Assembly: GCA_964420975.1 (NCBI GenBank)
Contig: CAYQVH010000009.1
Span: 1-64,000 of the forward strand
Direction of reading: 5' to 3'
Length of the DNA: 64,000 nt
DNA from: Accumulibacter sp964420975
GTDB taxonomy: Bacteria; Pseudomonadota; Gammaproteobacteria; Burkholderiales; Rhodocyclaceae
The translations under genes and the position numbers were made by a program. Under the pieces are notes generated by a model that saw only the letters and a list, made by a program, of their open reading frames with translations, was not told the DNA's origin and made no database searches. Positions 45,379-54,225 of this stretch are shown here, one piece after another. How positions within the stretch are numbered: the first letter of the stretch is position 1; the number at the start of each line of letters is the position of its first letter.

Positions 45379-45419
45379 GCTCGGGCTTCAAGAAGACTAT
45401 CGAAAATAGTGGAGGAAAC

Positions 45420-46016
45420 ATGTTCCAAGTCCGCATTCACGGTCGCGGCGGTCAGGGCGTGGTAACGGCCGCCGAGATGCTGTCGATTGCTGCATTTGAG
45501 GAAGGCCGCCATGCCCAGGCCTTCCCGAGTTTCGGTTCAGAACGCACCGGCGCTCCGGTGGTCGCCTTCTGTCGGATCGCCGACCAGGAAATCCGCCTGC
45601 GCGAACCCATCATGGAGCCGGACGCCCTGATCATCCAGGATCCCACCCTGCTCTTCCAGGTGGACGTCTTCTCGGGACTGAAAAAGGGCGGTTACATCCT
45701 GATCAACACCAGCCGCAGCTACGAAGAGCTTGGACTCGACGATTACGTTCGCGACTGGCCGGCGGACCGCTTGTGCACCGTCCCCGCCACCGACCTCAGC
45801 CGCAAACACGTCGGCCGCCCGATGCCCAACGTGCCTTTGCTCGCCGGCTTCGCCGCTTTTTCCGGCCTGATCCAGCTGGAATCGGTGATCAAGGCGATCA
45901 ACGCGAAGTTCTCCGACAAAGTCGCGATCAACAACGCCGCCGCCGCCGCCGCAGCCTACGAGTTCGTGGCCAACGCCGTGGCGAAAACCCGTCACGAGGA
46001 GACCGTACATGCTTAA
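45420..46016 (+). CDS. porG: 2-oxoacid:acceptor oxidoreductase gamma subunit
   Basis: A 198-residue gamma subunit (PorG-type). It starts MFQVRIHGRGGQGVVTAAEM and includes AFPSFGSERTGAPVVAFCRI, IIQDPTLLFQVDVFSGLKKG, PNVPLLAGFAAFSGLI and a C-terminal helical region. It contributes the CoA-binding part of the heterooligomeric enzyme. The stop overlaps the next gene by eight bases. Context (pyruvate-forming mcl upstream, pyruvate phosphate dikinase downstream) favours pyruvate as substrate. Confidence 0.85.
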   Translation: MFQVRIHGRGGQGVVTAAEMLSIAAFEEGRHAQAFPSFGSERTGAPVVAFCRIADQEIRLREPIMEPDALIIQDPTLLFQVDVFSGLKKGGYILINTSRSYEELGLDDYVRDWPADRLCTVPATDLSRKHVGRPMPNVPLLAGFAAFSGLIQLESVIKAINAKFSDKVAINNAAAAAAAYEFVANAVAKTRHEETVHA

Positions 46017-47262
46017 GCAGACAGAAGGATCGCACGCGGTGGCGGAAGCGGTCGGCCTCTGCCGACCGGAAGTCATCTGCGCCTACCCGATTTCACCGCA
46101 GACGCACATCGTCGAAGGCCTCGGCGAGATGGTCAAGGGCGGCGAAATCGCGAATTGCGAGTTCATCAACGTCGAATCCGAGTTTGCCGCGATGAGCGTC
46201 GCCATCGGCTCGTCCGCGACCGGCGCACGCACCTACACCGCCACCGCCTCGCAGGGCCTGCTGTTCATGGCGGAAGCGGTCTACAACGCCTCCGGCCTTG
46301 GCCTGCCGATCGTGATGACGGTCGCCAATCGCGCCATCGGCGCCCCGATCAACATCTGGAACGACCATACCGACGCGCTTTCGCAGCGTGACAGCGGCTG
46401 GATCCAGCTCTTCGCCGAAACCAACCAGGAAGCGCTCGATCTCCACATCCAGGCGTTCAAGCTCGCCGAGGAAGTCAGCCTGCCGGTCATGGTGTGCATG
46501 GACGGCTTCATCCTCACCCACGCCTACGAGCGGGTCGATATCCCGAGCCAGGAGCAGGTGGACGCCTTCCTGCCGCCGTACGAGCCGCGACAGATGCTCG
46601 ACCCGACCGATCCGGTGTCGATTGGCGCCATGGTCGGACCGGAAGCCTTCGCCGAAGTCCGCTACCTGGCGCACGCCAAGCAGATGCAGGCGCTGGAGAG
46701 CATCCCGCACCTCGCCGAACAGTTCAAAGCCATCTTTGGCCGCGATTCCGGCGGCCTGACGCACAGCTACCTGACCGAAGACGCCGAGACCATCGTCGTC
46801 GCCATGGGCTCGGTGCTCGGCACGATCAAGGACACCGTCGACCAGATGCGTAGCGCCGGCGAGAAGATCGGCGTTCTCGGCATCACGTCGTACCGGCCGT
46901 TCCCGATCGAAAGCGTTCGCGCGGCGCTGCAGCACGCGCAGCGCGTCGTCGTCCTCGAAAAAAGCCTTGCCGTCGGCATCGGCGGCGTGCTGTCGACCGA
47001 CGTCCGGATGGCGATGTCCGGGCTCGAACTGCATGGCCACACCGTCGTCGCCGGTCTCGGTGGCCGGGCGATCACGCGCAAATCCCTGCTCGGCTTGTTC
47101 ACCAAAGCCATCCGCGGCGAACTCGGTCACCTGACCTTCCTCGACCTCGACTGGAACGTCGTCAACAAGCAGCTCGAACGCGAGCGCAAGACGCGCCGTT
47201 CGGGACCGGCGGCCGAAAGCATGCTGCGCGACATCGGCGTCGTCGCCGCCCGTATTGGTTGA
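46009..47262 (+). CDS. porA: 2-oxoacid:acceptor oxidoreductase alpha subunit
   Basis: A 417-residue alpha subunit (PorA-type). Features are GSHAVAEAVGLCRPEVICAY, ISPQTHIVEGLGEMVKGGE, FAAMSVAIGSSATGARTYTA, SQGLLFMAEAVYNASGLGLP and a C-terminal domain with VAMGSVLGTIKDTVDQMR and VLEKSLAVGIGGVLSTDV. Together with PorG and PorB it decarboxylates a 2-oxoacid to the acyl-CoA with a low-potential acceptor, reversibly in principle. Phenylglyoxylate and branched-chain 2-oxoacid enzymes are close relatives, so pyruvate is inferred. Confidence 0.85.
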   Translation: MLKQTEGSHAVAEAVGLCRPEVICAYPISPQTHIVEGLGEMVKGGEIANCEFINVESEFAAMSVAIGSSATGARTYTATASQGLLFMAEAVYNASGLGLPIVMTVANRAIGAPINIWNDHTDALSQRDSGWIQLFAETNQEALDLHIQAFKLAEEVSLPVMVCMDGFILTHAYERVDIPSQEQVDAFLPPYEPRQMLDPTDPVSIGAMVGPEAFAEVRYLAHAKQMQALESIPHLAEQFKAIFGRDSGGLTHSYLTEDAETIVVAMGSVLGTIKDTVDQMRSAGEKIGVLGITSYRPFPIESVRAALQHAQRVVVLEKSLAVGIGGVLSTDVRMAMSGLELHGHTVVAGLGGRAITRKSLLGLFTKAIRGELGHLTFLDLDWNVVNKQLERERKTRRSGPAAESMLRDIGVVAARIG

Positions 47263-47272
47263 GGAGACCACG

Positions 47273-48286
47273 ATGAGCTTTCAACCCGTCCATTTTTATC
47301 AGACCGGCACTTTCACCGTCGGCAACCGCCTGCTGGCGCCGGAAGAGCGCAGCGTTCAAGCCAAGGTCGAGCGCACCAATTCGCTCAACTCGGGACACCG
47401 CGCCTGCCAGGGCTGCGGCGAGGCGCTCGGCGCGCGGTACGCCATCGACGCGGCGATGAACGCCGCCCGCGGGCGCCTGATCGCGGCCAACGCGACCGGC
47501 TGCCTCGAAGTCTTTTCCACGCCTTATCCCGAAACCTCGTGGCAGATCCCGTGGATCCACTCGCTGTTCGGCAACACCGCCGCCGTCGCCACCGGCATCT
47601 CGGCGGCGATCAAGGTCAAGCGGCAAAAAGGACAGATGGGTGACGTCCGCGTCGTCGCGCAGGGCGGCGACGGCGGCACGACCGACATCGGCTTCGGCTG
47701 TCTGTCGGGAATGTTCGAGCGCAACGACGACGTGCTCTATATCTGTTACGACAACGGCGGCTACATGAACACCGGCGTCCAGCGCAGTTCGGCGACGCCG
47801 CCGGCCGCCCGCACGGCGACGACGATGCCGGTCGGACCGGAGCCCGGCAACGCCTTCGGGCAGGGCAAGTTCGTGCCGGCGATTGCGATGGCGCACGAGA
47901 TTCCGTACGTCGCGACGGCGACCGTCGCCGACCTCCGCGACCTCGAATACAAGGTGACGCGCGCCATGGGCATTCGCGGCGCGCGTTACATCCATATTCT
48001 GGTCCCCTGCCCACTCGGTTGGGGCGCCGCCTCGCAAGACACGATCAAGCTTGCCCGCCTGGCCAAGGAAACCGGCATCTTTCCGGTGTTCGAGGCCGAA
48101 CACGGCGAAGTCACCGGCGTCCTCAAGATCCGGCGACCGCAGCCGGTCGAGGAGTACCTCCGCCTGCAGAAGCGCTATGCCCACCTGTTCGGCAAGAAGC
48201 CGGCCGTGGAGACGATCGCCCGCCTGCAAGCGGCAGCAGACAAGAACATCCGCAAATATCGACTGCTCGACGAGGAGGCGAACTGA
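47273..48286 (+). CDS. porB: 2-oxoacid:acceptor oxidoreductase beta subunit
   Basis: A 337-residue thiamine-diphosphate-binding beta subunit. Motifs are HRACQGCGEALGARYAI (cluster Cys pair), ANATGCLEVFSTPYPETSW, GDGGTTDIGFGCLSGMFER, YDNGGYMNTGVQRSSATPPA and HILVPCPLGWG. The NTGxQRSSATP motif occurs in pyruvate and related enzymes. GAGGAG precedes ATG 47273; a TTG at 47255 is less likely. The stop shares a base with the start of the flavoprotein gene, so the subunits are translationally coupled. Confidence 0.86.
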   Translation: MSFQPVHFYQTGTFTVGNRLLAPEERSVQAKVERTNSLNSGHRACQGCGEALGARYAIDAAMNAARGRLIAANATGCLEVFSTPYPETSWQIPWIHSLFGNTAAVATGISAAIKVKRQKGQMGDVRVVAQGGDGGTTDIGFGCLSGMFERNDDVLYICYDNGGYMNTGVQRSSATPPAARTATTMPVGPEPGNAFGQGKFVPAIAMAHEIPYVATATVADLRDLEYKVTRAMGIRGARYIHILVPCPLGWGAASQDTIKLARLAKETGIFPVFEAEHGEVTGVLKIRRPQPVEEYLRLQKRYAHLFGKKPAVETIARLQAAADKNIRKYRLLDEEAN

Positions 48287-49908
48287 TGGAAAAACCTTTT
48301 GCCATTACCCTGGATCCGGGCTCATCGCTAGCCAACCGGACCGGCTCGTGGCGGACTTCGCGGCCGGTCTATGTCGATCGCCTGCCGCCCTGCAACCAGC
48401 AGTGCCCGGCCGGAGAAGACATCCAGGGCTGGCTGTTTCACGCCGAGTCCGGCGACTACGAAAACGCCTGGCGTCACCTGACCAAGGACAATCCGTTTCC
48501 GGCGATCATGGGACGCGTCTGCTACCACACCTGCGAAAGCGCGTGTAACCGCGCCAAGCTCGACGAGGCGGTGGGCATTAATTCGGTCGAACGTTTTCTC
48601 GGCGACGAAGCACTCAAACGCGGCTGGAAGCTCACGACTCCAGCGGCGGAATCGGGCAAGCGCGTTCTGATCGTCGGCGCCGGCCCGTCGGGAATGTCGG
48701 CCGCGTACCACCTGCGCCGCTTCGGCCACAGCGTCACCGTGTACGAGGCAGGACCGATGCTCGGCGGCATGATGCGCTTCGGCATCCCGAAGTACCGCCT
48801 GCCGCGTGACGTTCTTGAAGCCGAAATGCAGCGCGTCGTCGAGCTCGGGGTCGAGGTCCGACTCAACACCAAGGTCGACAACATCCTCGAAACGATGCAG
48901 GCCGGAGCGTTCGACGCCGCCTTTCTGGCGGTCGGCGCGCACATCGGCAAGCGCGCCAGAATACCGGCCGGCGATGCCGCACGCATCATCGACGCGATTT
49001 CGCTGCTGCGCAGCATGGAAGGCGAGGAGAAGCCGCTGCTCGGCCGCCGCGTCGTCGTCTACGGCGGCGGCAATACCGCGATCGACGTTGCCCGCACCGC
49101 CAAGCGCATGGGCGCCGAGCCGCTGATCGTCTATCGCCGGACGCGCGAGAAAATGCCGGCGCACGACTTCGAAGTCGAAGAAGCCTTGCAGGAAGGCGTG
49201 ATGGTCAAGTGGCTGTCGACCATCAAGCACGCCGGCGAATCGTCGCTGACCATCGAGAAGATGGCGCTCGACGGCTCCGGCTTTCCGCAGCCGACCGGCG
49301 AGTTCGAAACCATCGAAGCCGATTCGCTGGTGCTGGCGCTCGGTCAGGACGTCGACCTCGGACTGCTCGAAGGCGTCCCCGGCCTCAAGGTCACCGACGG
49401 CGTCGTCGAAGTCGGCAGCAACATGATGACCGGTCATCCGGGCATCTTCGCCGGCGGCGACATGGTTCCTGCCGAACGCAATGTCACCGTCGCCATCGGC
49501 CACGGCAAGCAGGCCGCACGCCACGTCGACGCCTGGCTGCGCGACGCCCAGTACGTGCCCCCGGTGCCGCATGAAGTGGCGGTCTTCGAGAACCTCAACC
49601 CCTGGTACTACGCCGATGCGCCGAAAACCGTGCGACCGATGCTCGACATCATCCGCCGGCAATCGACCTTCGACGAAGTACAAGGCGGGCTCGACGAAAA
49701 CAACGCGCTTTTCGAAGCGCGGCGCTGCCTGTCGTGTGGCAACTGTTTCGAGTGCGACAACTGCTACGGCGTCTGTCCGGACAATGCGGTGATCAAACTT
49801 GGCCCCGGCAAGCGTTTCCAGTTCAATTACGACTACTGCAAGGGCTGCGGCGTGTGCGTCGCCGAATGTCCGTGCGGCGCGATCAAGATGGAAGCCGAAG
49901 AGATTTAA
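48286..49908 (+). CDS. GltD-like flavoprotein fused to 2x[4Fe-4S] ferredoxin, oxidoreductase electron-transfer subunit
   Basis: A 540-residue protein that joins three modules. The N-terminal iron-sulfur helical domain has CNQQCPAGEDIQGWLF and GRVCYHTCESACNRAKLDE. A GltD-like FAD/NAD(P)H domain has VLIVGAGPSGMSAAYHL, GGMMRFGIPKYRLP, VVYGGGNTAIDVARTAKRMG and FAGGDMVPAERNVTVAIG. The C-terminal ferredoxin domain has eight Cys in CLSCGNCFECDNCYGVCPD and CKGCGVCVAECPCGAI. In its position it probably passes electrons between the oxoacid enzyme and NAD(P)H. Related fused subunits occur in phenylglyoxylate and oxoglutarate oxidoreductases of denitrifying betaproteobacteria. The start codon overlaps the porB stop. 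Confidence 0.85.
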   Translation: MEKPFAITLDPGSSLANRTGSWRTSRPVYVDRLPPCNQQCPAGEDIQGWLFHAESGDYENAWRHLTKDNPFPAIMGRVCYHTCESACNRAKLDEAVGINSVERFLGDEALKRGWKLTTPAAESGKRVLIVGAGPSGMSAAYHLRRFGHSVTVYEAGPMLGGMMRFGIPKYRLPRDVLEAEMQRVVELGVEVRLNTKVDNILETMQAGAFDAAFLAVGAHIGKRARIPAGDAARIIDAISLLRSMEGEEKPLLGRRVVVYGGGNTAIDVARTAKRMGAEPLIVYRRTREKMPAHDFEVEEALQEGVMVKWLSTIKHAGESSLTIEKMALDGSGFPQPTGEFETIEADSLVLALGQDVDLGLLEGVPGLKVTDGVVEVGSNMMTGHPGIFAGGDMVPAERNVTVAIGHGKQAARHVDAWLRDAQYVPPVPHEVAVFENLNPWYYADAPKTVRPMLDIIRRQSTFDEVQGGLDENNALFEARRCLSCGNCFECDNCYGVCPDNAVIKLGPGKRFQFNYDYCKGCGVCVAECPCGAIKMEAEEI

Positions 49909-49923
49909 TCAAGATGCAGCACC

Positions 49924-49961
49924 CGTGTGACCGCCGGCGACTTTCGTCGCCCGGTCACACG
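49924..49961 (+). terminator. Terminator-like hairpin after the oxidoreductase operon
   Basis: CGTGTGACC pairs with GGTCACACG and an inner GGCGAC pairs with GTCGCC around a four-base loop, giving a 15-pair stem with a small bulge, 16 bases after the stop codon. There is no T-run behind it, so it could instead protect the 3' end of the transcript. Confidence 0.55.
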
Positions 49962-50040
49962 CCACTCTCGTGATCCGCGGTACGGCCGTCGGATCGCCAA
50001 CACCGGGGGCGCTTCGAGCCTGAGGCAAGAAGTGTCCCGC

Positions 50041-50085
50041 TTTTTTTCTCCGCTTTTTTCTCCGCTTTTTTTCTCCGCTTTTTTT
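50041..50085 (+). repeat. Pyrimidine tandem repeat (T6-7 CTCCGC) upstream of ppdK
   Basis: Three full units (T7CTCCGC, T6CTCCGC, T7CTCCGC) and a fourth T7 tract form an almost pure pyrimidine stretch that ends 20 bases before the ppdK ATG. T-runs differ in length between units. In RNA it is a U-rich unstructured leader, and the runs would favour replication slippage. Confidence 0.8.
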
Positions 50086-50105
50086 CCTGTCTCCACGAGG
50101 TCTCC

Positions 50106-52838
50106 ATGTCAAACACCGCGAAGAACGTATACGTATTCGGCGCCAGTCGAACTGACGGCGACGCCAAGATGAAAAACCTGCTCGGCGGCAAAGGCGCCAA
50201 CCTGGCCGAGATGTGCCGTCTCGGCATCGCGGTTCCGCCCGGCTTCACGATCAGCACCGAAGTCTGCGCCGTCTACACCGCCCAGGGCAAGGACGAGATC
50301 GTCCAGCGGATCGCCGACGAGGTTCGCCAGAGCGTCGCTTTTGTCGAGCAGGAGATGGGCAAGACGTTTGGCGACCCCTCCGATCCCCTGCTGCTCTCGG
50401 TGCGTTCCGGTTCGCGGGCGTCGATGCCCGGCATGATGGATACCATCCTCAATCTCGGCCTGAACGATGAAGCGGTCGTCGGACTGGCGCGCAAGGCCAA
50501 CAACGAACGCTTCGCCTGGGACTCGTATCGCCGTTTCATCCAGATGTACGGCGACGTCGTCATGGGACTGAAGCCGGTGTCGAAAGAAGATCACGACCCC
50601 TTCGAAGTCGTCATCGATGCTCTCAAGGAGAAGAAGGGCGTCCAGCTCGACACCGAACTCGACGCCGACGACCTCAAGGAACTCGTCGCCCGCTTCAAGG
50701 GACTGATCCGTGCCCGCGTCGGGCGCGAATTCCCGAGCGATCCGTGGGAGCAGCTATGGGGAGCGATCATGGCCGTTTTCCAGAGCTGGAACAACGACCG
50801 TGCGGTGCTTTATCGCGAACTGAACGACATCCCCGAATCGTGGGGCACCGCGGTCAACGTCCAGGCGATGGTCTTCGGCAACCTTGGTGACAACAGCGGC
50901 ACCGGCGTCGCCTTCACCCGCGACGCGGCGACCGGCGAAGACCTGTTCAACGGCGAATTCCTGATCAACGCCCAAGGCGAGGACGTCGTCGCCGGCATCC
51001 GCACGCCGCAGCAGGTGACGCTCGAAGGGTCGCGCCGCTGGGCCAAACTGGCGATGGTCGGCGAGGATGAGCGGAGCAGCCATTTCCCCTCGCTCGAAGA
51101 ACTGATGCCGGACATCTACCGGCAGCTGCTGGCCGCCGAGACGAAGCTCGAAAACCATTACCGCGACATGCAGGACGTCGAGTTCACCATCCAGGAAGGC
51201 CGCTTGTGGATGCTGCAGACGCGCAACGGCAAGCGTACCGGCGCGGCGATGGTGCGCATCGCGATGGAAATGCTGCGTCAGGGAATGATCGACGAGCAGG
51301 AAGCCCTGCGTCGCGTCAGCGCCGAACGCCTGAACGAACTGCTGCATCCGGTCTTTGACCCCGAGGCGAAGAAGAAGGCGCGCACGATTGCCCACGGTCT
51401 GCCGGCGTCGCCGGGCGCCGCCACCGGCCAGATCGTCTTCTTCGCCGACGAAGCCGAAGACTGGGTACGCAAGGGCAAGACGGTGATCCTCGTCCGCCAG
51501 GAAACGTCGCCTGAAGACCTGCGCGGGATGGCGGTCGCCAAAGGCATCCTCACCGCGCGCGGCGGGATGACCTCGCACGCCGCGGTCGTCGCGCGTGGCA
51601 TGGGCAAGTGCTGCGTTTCCGGCGCCGGCGCCGTGCACGTCGATTACCGCGCGCGGACGATGACCGTCGGCGACAAGGTCTACCACGAAGGCGACTGGAT
51701 CTCGCTCGACGGGTCGACCGGCGACGTCTTCGAAGGCCAGGTGCCGACCCGCGAAGCCGAACTGACCGGCGACTTTGGCGCGCTGATGGAACTCGCCGAC
51801 CGCCACAAGCGTCTCGGCATCCGCGCCAACGCCGACACCCCCGAAGACGCCAAAGTCGCCCGCAACTTTGGTGCCAAGGGCATCGGCCTCTGCCGTACCG
51901 AGCACATGTTCTTTGAAGGCGACCGCATCAAGTCCGTGCGCGAGATGATCCTCGCCGAAGACGAAGCCGGCCGGCGCAAGGCGCTCGCCAAGCTGCTGCC
52001 GATGCAGCGCGGCGACTTCGAGGGACTGTTCCGCGCCATGGACGGCCTGCCGGTGACCATCCGCCTGCTCGATCCACCGCTGCACGAATTCGTACCGCAC
52101 GACGAAGCGAACCAAAAGATCATGGCGCACGAAATGAACGTCCCGCTCGGGGTGATCAAGATGCGCGTCGACGATCTGCACGAGTTCAACCCGATGATGG
52201 GTCACCGTGGCTGCCGGCTCGGCATCACCTACCCCGAAATCACCGAGATGCAGGCGCGGGCGATTCTCGAAGCAGCGCTCAACATGAAAGCCAAGGGCAT
52301 CGACGTCAAGGCGGAAATCATGATCCCGCTCGTCGGCACGGTGCGCGAGTTCAACGCCCAGGCCAAGGTCATCCGGCAAACCGCCGCCAAGGTCTTCGCC
52401 GAGCGCGGACAGGAACTCGACTTCCTGCTCGGGACGATGATCGAAACGCCGCGCGCCGCGCTGATCGCCGACAGCATCGGCCAGCAGGCGCAGTTCTTCT
52501 CGTTCGGGACCAACGACCTGACCCAGATGACGATGGGCTTCTCGCGCGACGACTCGGGCAAGTTCCTGGCCAGCTATCTCAAGGACGGCATGTACGAGCG
52601 CGACCCCTTCCAGTCGATCGACCAGAAAGGCGTCGGCCTGCTGGTCAAGATGGCGGTCGAGAAAGGCCGTTCGGTGCGCCCGTCGATCAAGCTCGGCGTC
52701 TGCGGCGAGCACGGCGGCGACCCGATGTCGGTCGACTTCTTCCACCGCAGCGGCCTCGATTACGTCAGCTGCTCGCCGTTCCGGGTGCCGATCGCCCGCC
52801 TGGCGGCCGCCCAGGCCGCGATCGAAAACGCGGCTTAA
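50106..52838 (+). CDS. ppdK: Pyruvate, phosphate dikinase
   Basis: A 910-residue PPDK interconverting pyruvate, ATP and phosphate with phosphoenolpyruvate, AMP and diphosphate. The ATP-grasp part has NLLGGKGANLAEMCRLGIAV, LLSVRSGSRASMPGMMDTIL and LQTRNGKRTGAAMVR. The central phosphohistidine is in GGMTSHAAVVARGMGKCCV near residue 490. The C-terminal barrel has GIGLCRTEHMFF, GHRGCRLGITYPEI, FSFGTNDLTQMTMGFSRDD and GVCGEHGGDP. GAGG lies 5 bases before ATG 50106. It connects pyruvate made by the upstream genes to gluconeogenesis. Confidence 0.95.
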   Translation: MSNTAKNVYVFGASRTDGDAKMKNLLGGKGANLAEMCRLGIAVPPGFTISTEVCAVYTAQGKDEIVQRIADEVRQSVAFVEQEMGKTFGDPSDPLLLSVRSGSRASMPGMMDTILNLGLNDEAVVGLARKANNERFAWDSYRRFIQMYGDVVMGLKPVSKEDHDPFEVVIDALKEKKGVQLDTELDADDLKELVARFKGLIRARVGREFPSDPWEQLWGAIMAVFQSWNNDRAVLYRELNDIPESWGTAVNVQAMVFGNLGDNSGTGVAFTRDAATGEDLFNGEFLINAQGEDVVAGIRTPQQVTLEGSRRWAKLAMVGEDERSSHFPSLEELMPDIYRQLLAAETKLENHYRDMQDVEFTIQEGRLWMLQTRNGKRTGAAMVRIAMEMLRQGMIDEQEALRRVSAERLNELLHPVFDPEAKKKARTIAHGLPASPGAATGQIVFFADEAEDWVRKGKTVILVRQETSPEDLRGMAVAKGILTARGGMTSHAAVVARGMGKCCVSGAGAVHVDYRARTMTVGDKVYHEGDWISLDGSTGDVFEGQVPTREAELTGDFGALMELADRHKRLGIRANADTPEDAKVARNFGAKGIGLCRTEHMFFEGDRIKSVREMILAEDEAGRRKALAKLLPMQRGDFEGLFRAMDGLPVTIRLLDPPLHEFVPHDEANQKIMAHEMNVPLGVIKMRVDDLHEFNPMMGHRGCRLGITYPEITEMQARAILEAALNMKAKGIDVKAEIMIPLVGTVREFNAQAKVIRQTAAKVFAERGQELDFLLGTMIETPRAALIADSIGQQAQFFSFGTNDLTQMTMGFSRDDSGKFLASYLKDGMYERDPFQSIDQKGVGLLVKMAVEKGRSVRPSIKLGVCGEHGGDPMSVDFFHRSGLDYVSCSPFRVPIARLAAAQAAIENAA

Positions 52839-52851
52839 GCGCGTCACGAGG

Positions 52852-52884
52852 ACGGGCACCCCGCACAACGGGGTGCCCGTTTTG
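52852..52884 (+). terminator. Rho-independent terminator after ppdK
   Basis: ACGGGCACCCCG and CGGGGTGCCCGT form a perfect 12-base stem with loop CACAA followed by TTTT, 14 bases after the ppdK stop. The strong hairpin isolates ppdK from tgt. Confidence 0.9.
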
Positions 52885-52922
52885 TCGTGCCCGACAGCGC
52901 GCTGCCGAAGCTTCCCCGCCTC

Positions 52923-54038
52923 ATGCCCTTCCAACTCCTCGCTCAGGACGGCGCCGCGCGCCGCGGCCGCCTGACGCTCGCACACGGGATCGTCGACACC
53001 CCGGCGTTCATGCCGGTCGGCACCTACGGCAGCGTCAAGGCGATCACCCCGCACGATCTCGCCCACACCGGCGCCCAGATCTGCCTCGGCAACACCTTTC
53101 ATCTCTGGCTGCGGCCTGGCCTCGAGGTGATCGCCGCGCATCAGGGACTGCACCGCTTCATGGCCTGGGACGGCCCGATCCTCACCGACTCGGGCGGTTT
53201 TCAGGTCTTCTCGCTCGGCGCGCTGCGCAAGATCAGCGACGAAGGCGTCCGCTTCCAGTCGCCGATCAACGGCGACCGCCTGTTCCTGACGCCCGAAGTC
53301 TCGATGCGCATCCAGCACGTGCTCAACGCCGACGTCGTGATGATTTTCGACGACTGCACGCCCTACCCCGCGAGCCACGCCGCCGCCGCCGCGTCGATGC
53401 GACGGTCGCTGGACTGGGCGCGGCGCTCGCGTAACGAGCACGACCAGCTCGGCAATCGCAACGCGCTGTTCGGCATCGTCCAGGGCGGCATGTACGAAGA
53501 CCTGCGTGACGAATCGCTCGCCGCGCTGATCGACCTCAGCTTCGACGGCTACGCGATCGGCGGCCTCTCGGTCGGCGAACCCAAGCCCGAAATGGCACGC
53601 CTGCTCGCCCACTGCGCGCCCCGCCTGCCGGCGGACAAACCGCGCTACCTGATGGGCGTCGGTACGCCGGAAGACCTGGTCGCCGCCGTCAGCCAGGGAA
53701 TCGACCTTTTCGACTGCGTCCTGCCGACGCGCAACGCGCGCAACGGGCACCTGTTCACCCGCCACGGCGACCTCCGCATCCGCAACGCCCGCTACAAGAA
53801 CGACCTGCGCCCGCTCGACGAAACGTGCCGCTGCCTCACCTGCACGCACTTCACCCGCGCCTACCTGCACCACCTGCAGCGCGTCGGCGAAATCCTCGGC
53901 GCGCAGCTCGCGACGCTGCATAACCTCCACTACTACCAGGAACTGATGCGCGACCTGCGGCAGTCGATCAGCGAGGGAAATCTCGCGCCGACCGTCGCCG
54001 AATTCCATCGCCAGCGCGCCGCGATCAAGGCCGAGTAG
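52923..54038 (+). CDS. tgt: tRNA-guanine transglycosylase
   Basis: A 371-residue enzyme that inserts preQ1 in place of guanine 34 of tRNAs with GUN anticodons. Motifs are GIVDTPAFMPVGTYGSVKAI, ILTDSGGFQVFSLGALRKI, MIFDDCTPYP, GGLSVGEPKPEMARLLAH, PTRNARNGHLFTRHGDL and the zinc site CRCLTCTHFTRAYLHH. ATG at 52923 aligns with the family start (MPFQLLAQDG like MKFELDTTDG); a GTG at 52887 directly behind the terminator is less likely. The yajC-secD-secF genes that often follow tgt are absent here; the conflict-type operon takes their place. Confidence 0.94.
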   Translation: MPFQLLAQDGAARRGRLTLAHGIVDTPAFMPVGTYGSVKAITPHDLAHTGAQICLGNTFHLWLRPGLEVIAAHQGLHRFMAWDGPILTDSGGFQVFSLGALRKISDEGVRFQSPINGDRLFLTPEVSMRIQHVLNADVVMIFDDCTPYPASHAAAAASMRRSLDWARRSRNEHDQLGNRNALFGIVQGGMYEDLRDESLAALIDLSFDGYAIGGLSVGEPKPEMARLLAHCAPRLPADKPRYLMGVGTPEDLVAAVSQGIDLFDCVLPTRNARNGHLFTRHGDLRIRNARYKNDLRPLDETCRCLTCTHFTRAYLHHLQRVGEILGAQLATLHNLHYYQELMRDLRQSISEGNLAPTVAEFHRQRAAIKAE

Positions 54039-54056
54039 GCGCCCCGCAACGCCGGT

Positions 54057-54085
54057 TTGACGCCTCGACGCCTTGCGTTGATACT
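54057..54085 (+). promoter_or_regulatory. Sigma-70-type promoter of the phosphorylase-MoxR-FGE operon
   Basis: TTGACG at 54057-54062 and GATACT at 54080-54085 are 17 bases apart, close to the bacterial consensus. A 5' leader of roughly 130 bases would follow, with a small GCTCCG/CGGAGC hairpin at 54134-54150 and a GAGGAG ribosome site before the ATG at 54226. Confidence 0.65.
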
Positions 54086-54225
54086 GTGCAACCGAACAAG
54101 GTCTTTCCACCAAGAGGGTCGGGAAGACTTTCCGCTCCGAACTACGGAGCCATTCCCGAGGACCCCGTTTCCCAACGCCGATTCCCGCGCAGTTCCTCAA
54201 AATCCCCACCGAGCGAGGAGACCTG

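Noticed and set aside
50041..50085. CRISPR-like array
   Set aside because: Units are 12-13 bases, contiguous and without spacers; no cas genes are present.
52887..52922. GTG start for tgt
   Set aside because: It sits right behind the terminator without a ribosome site, and family alignment begins at ATG 52923.
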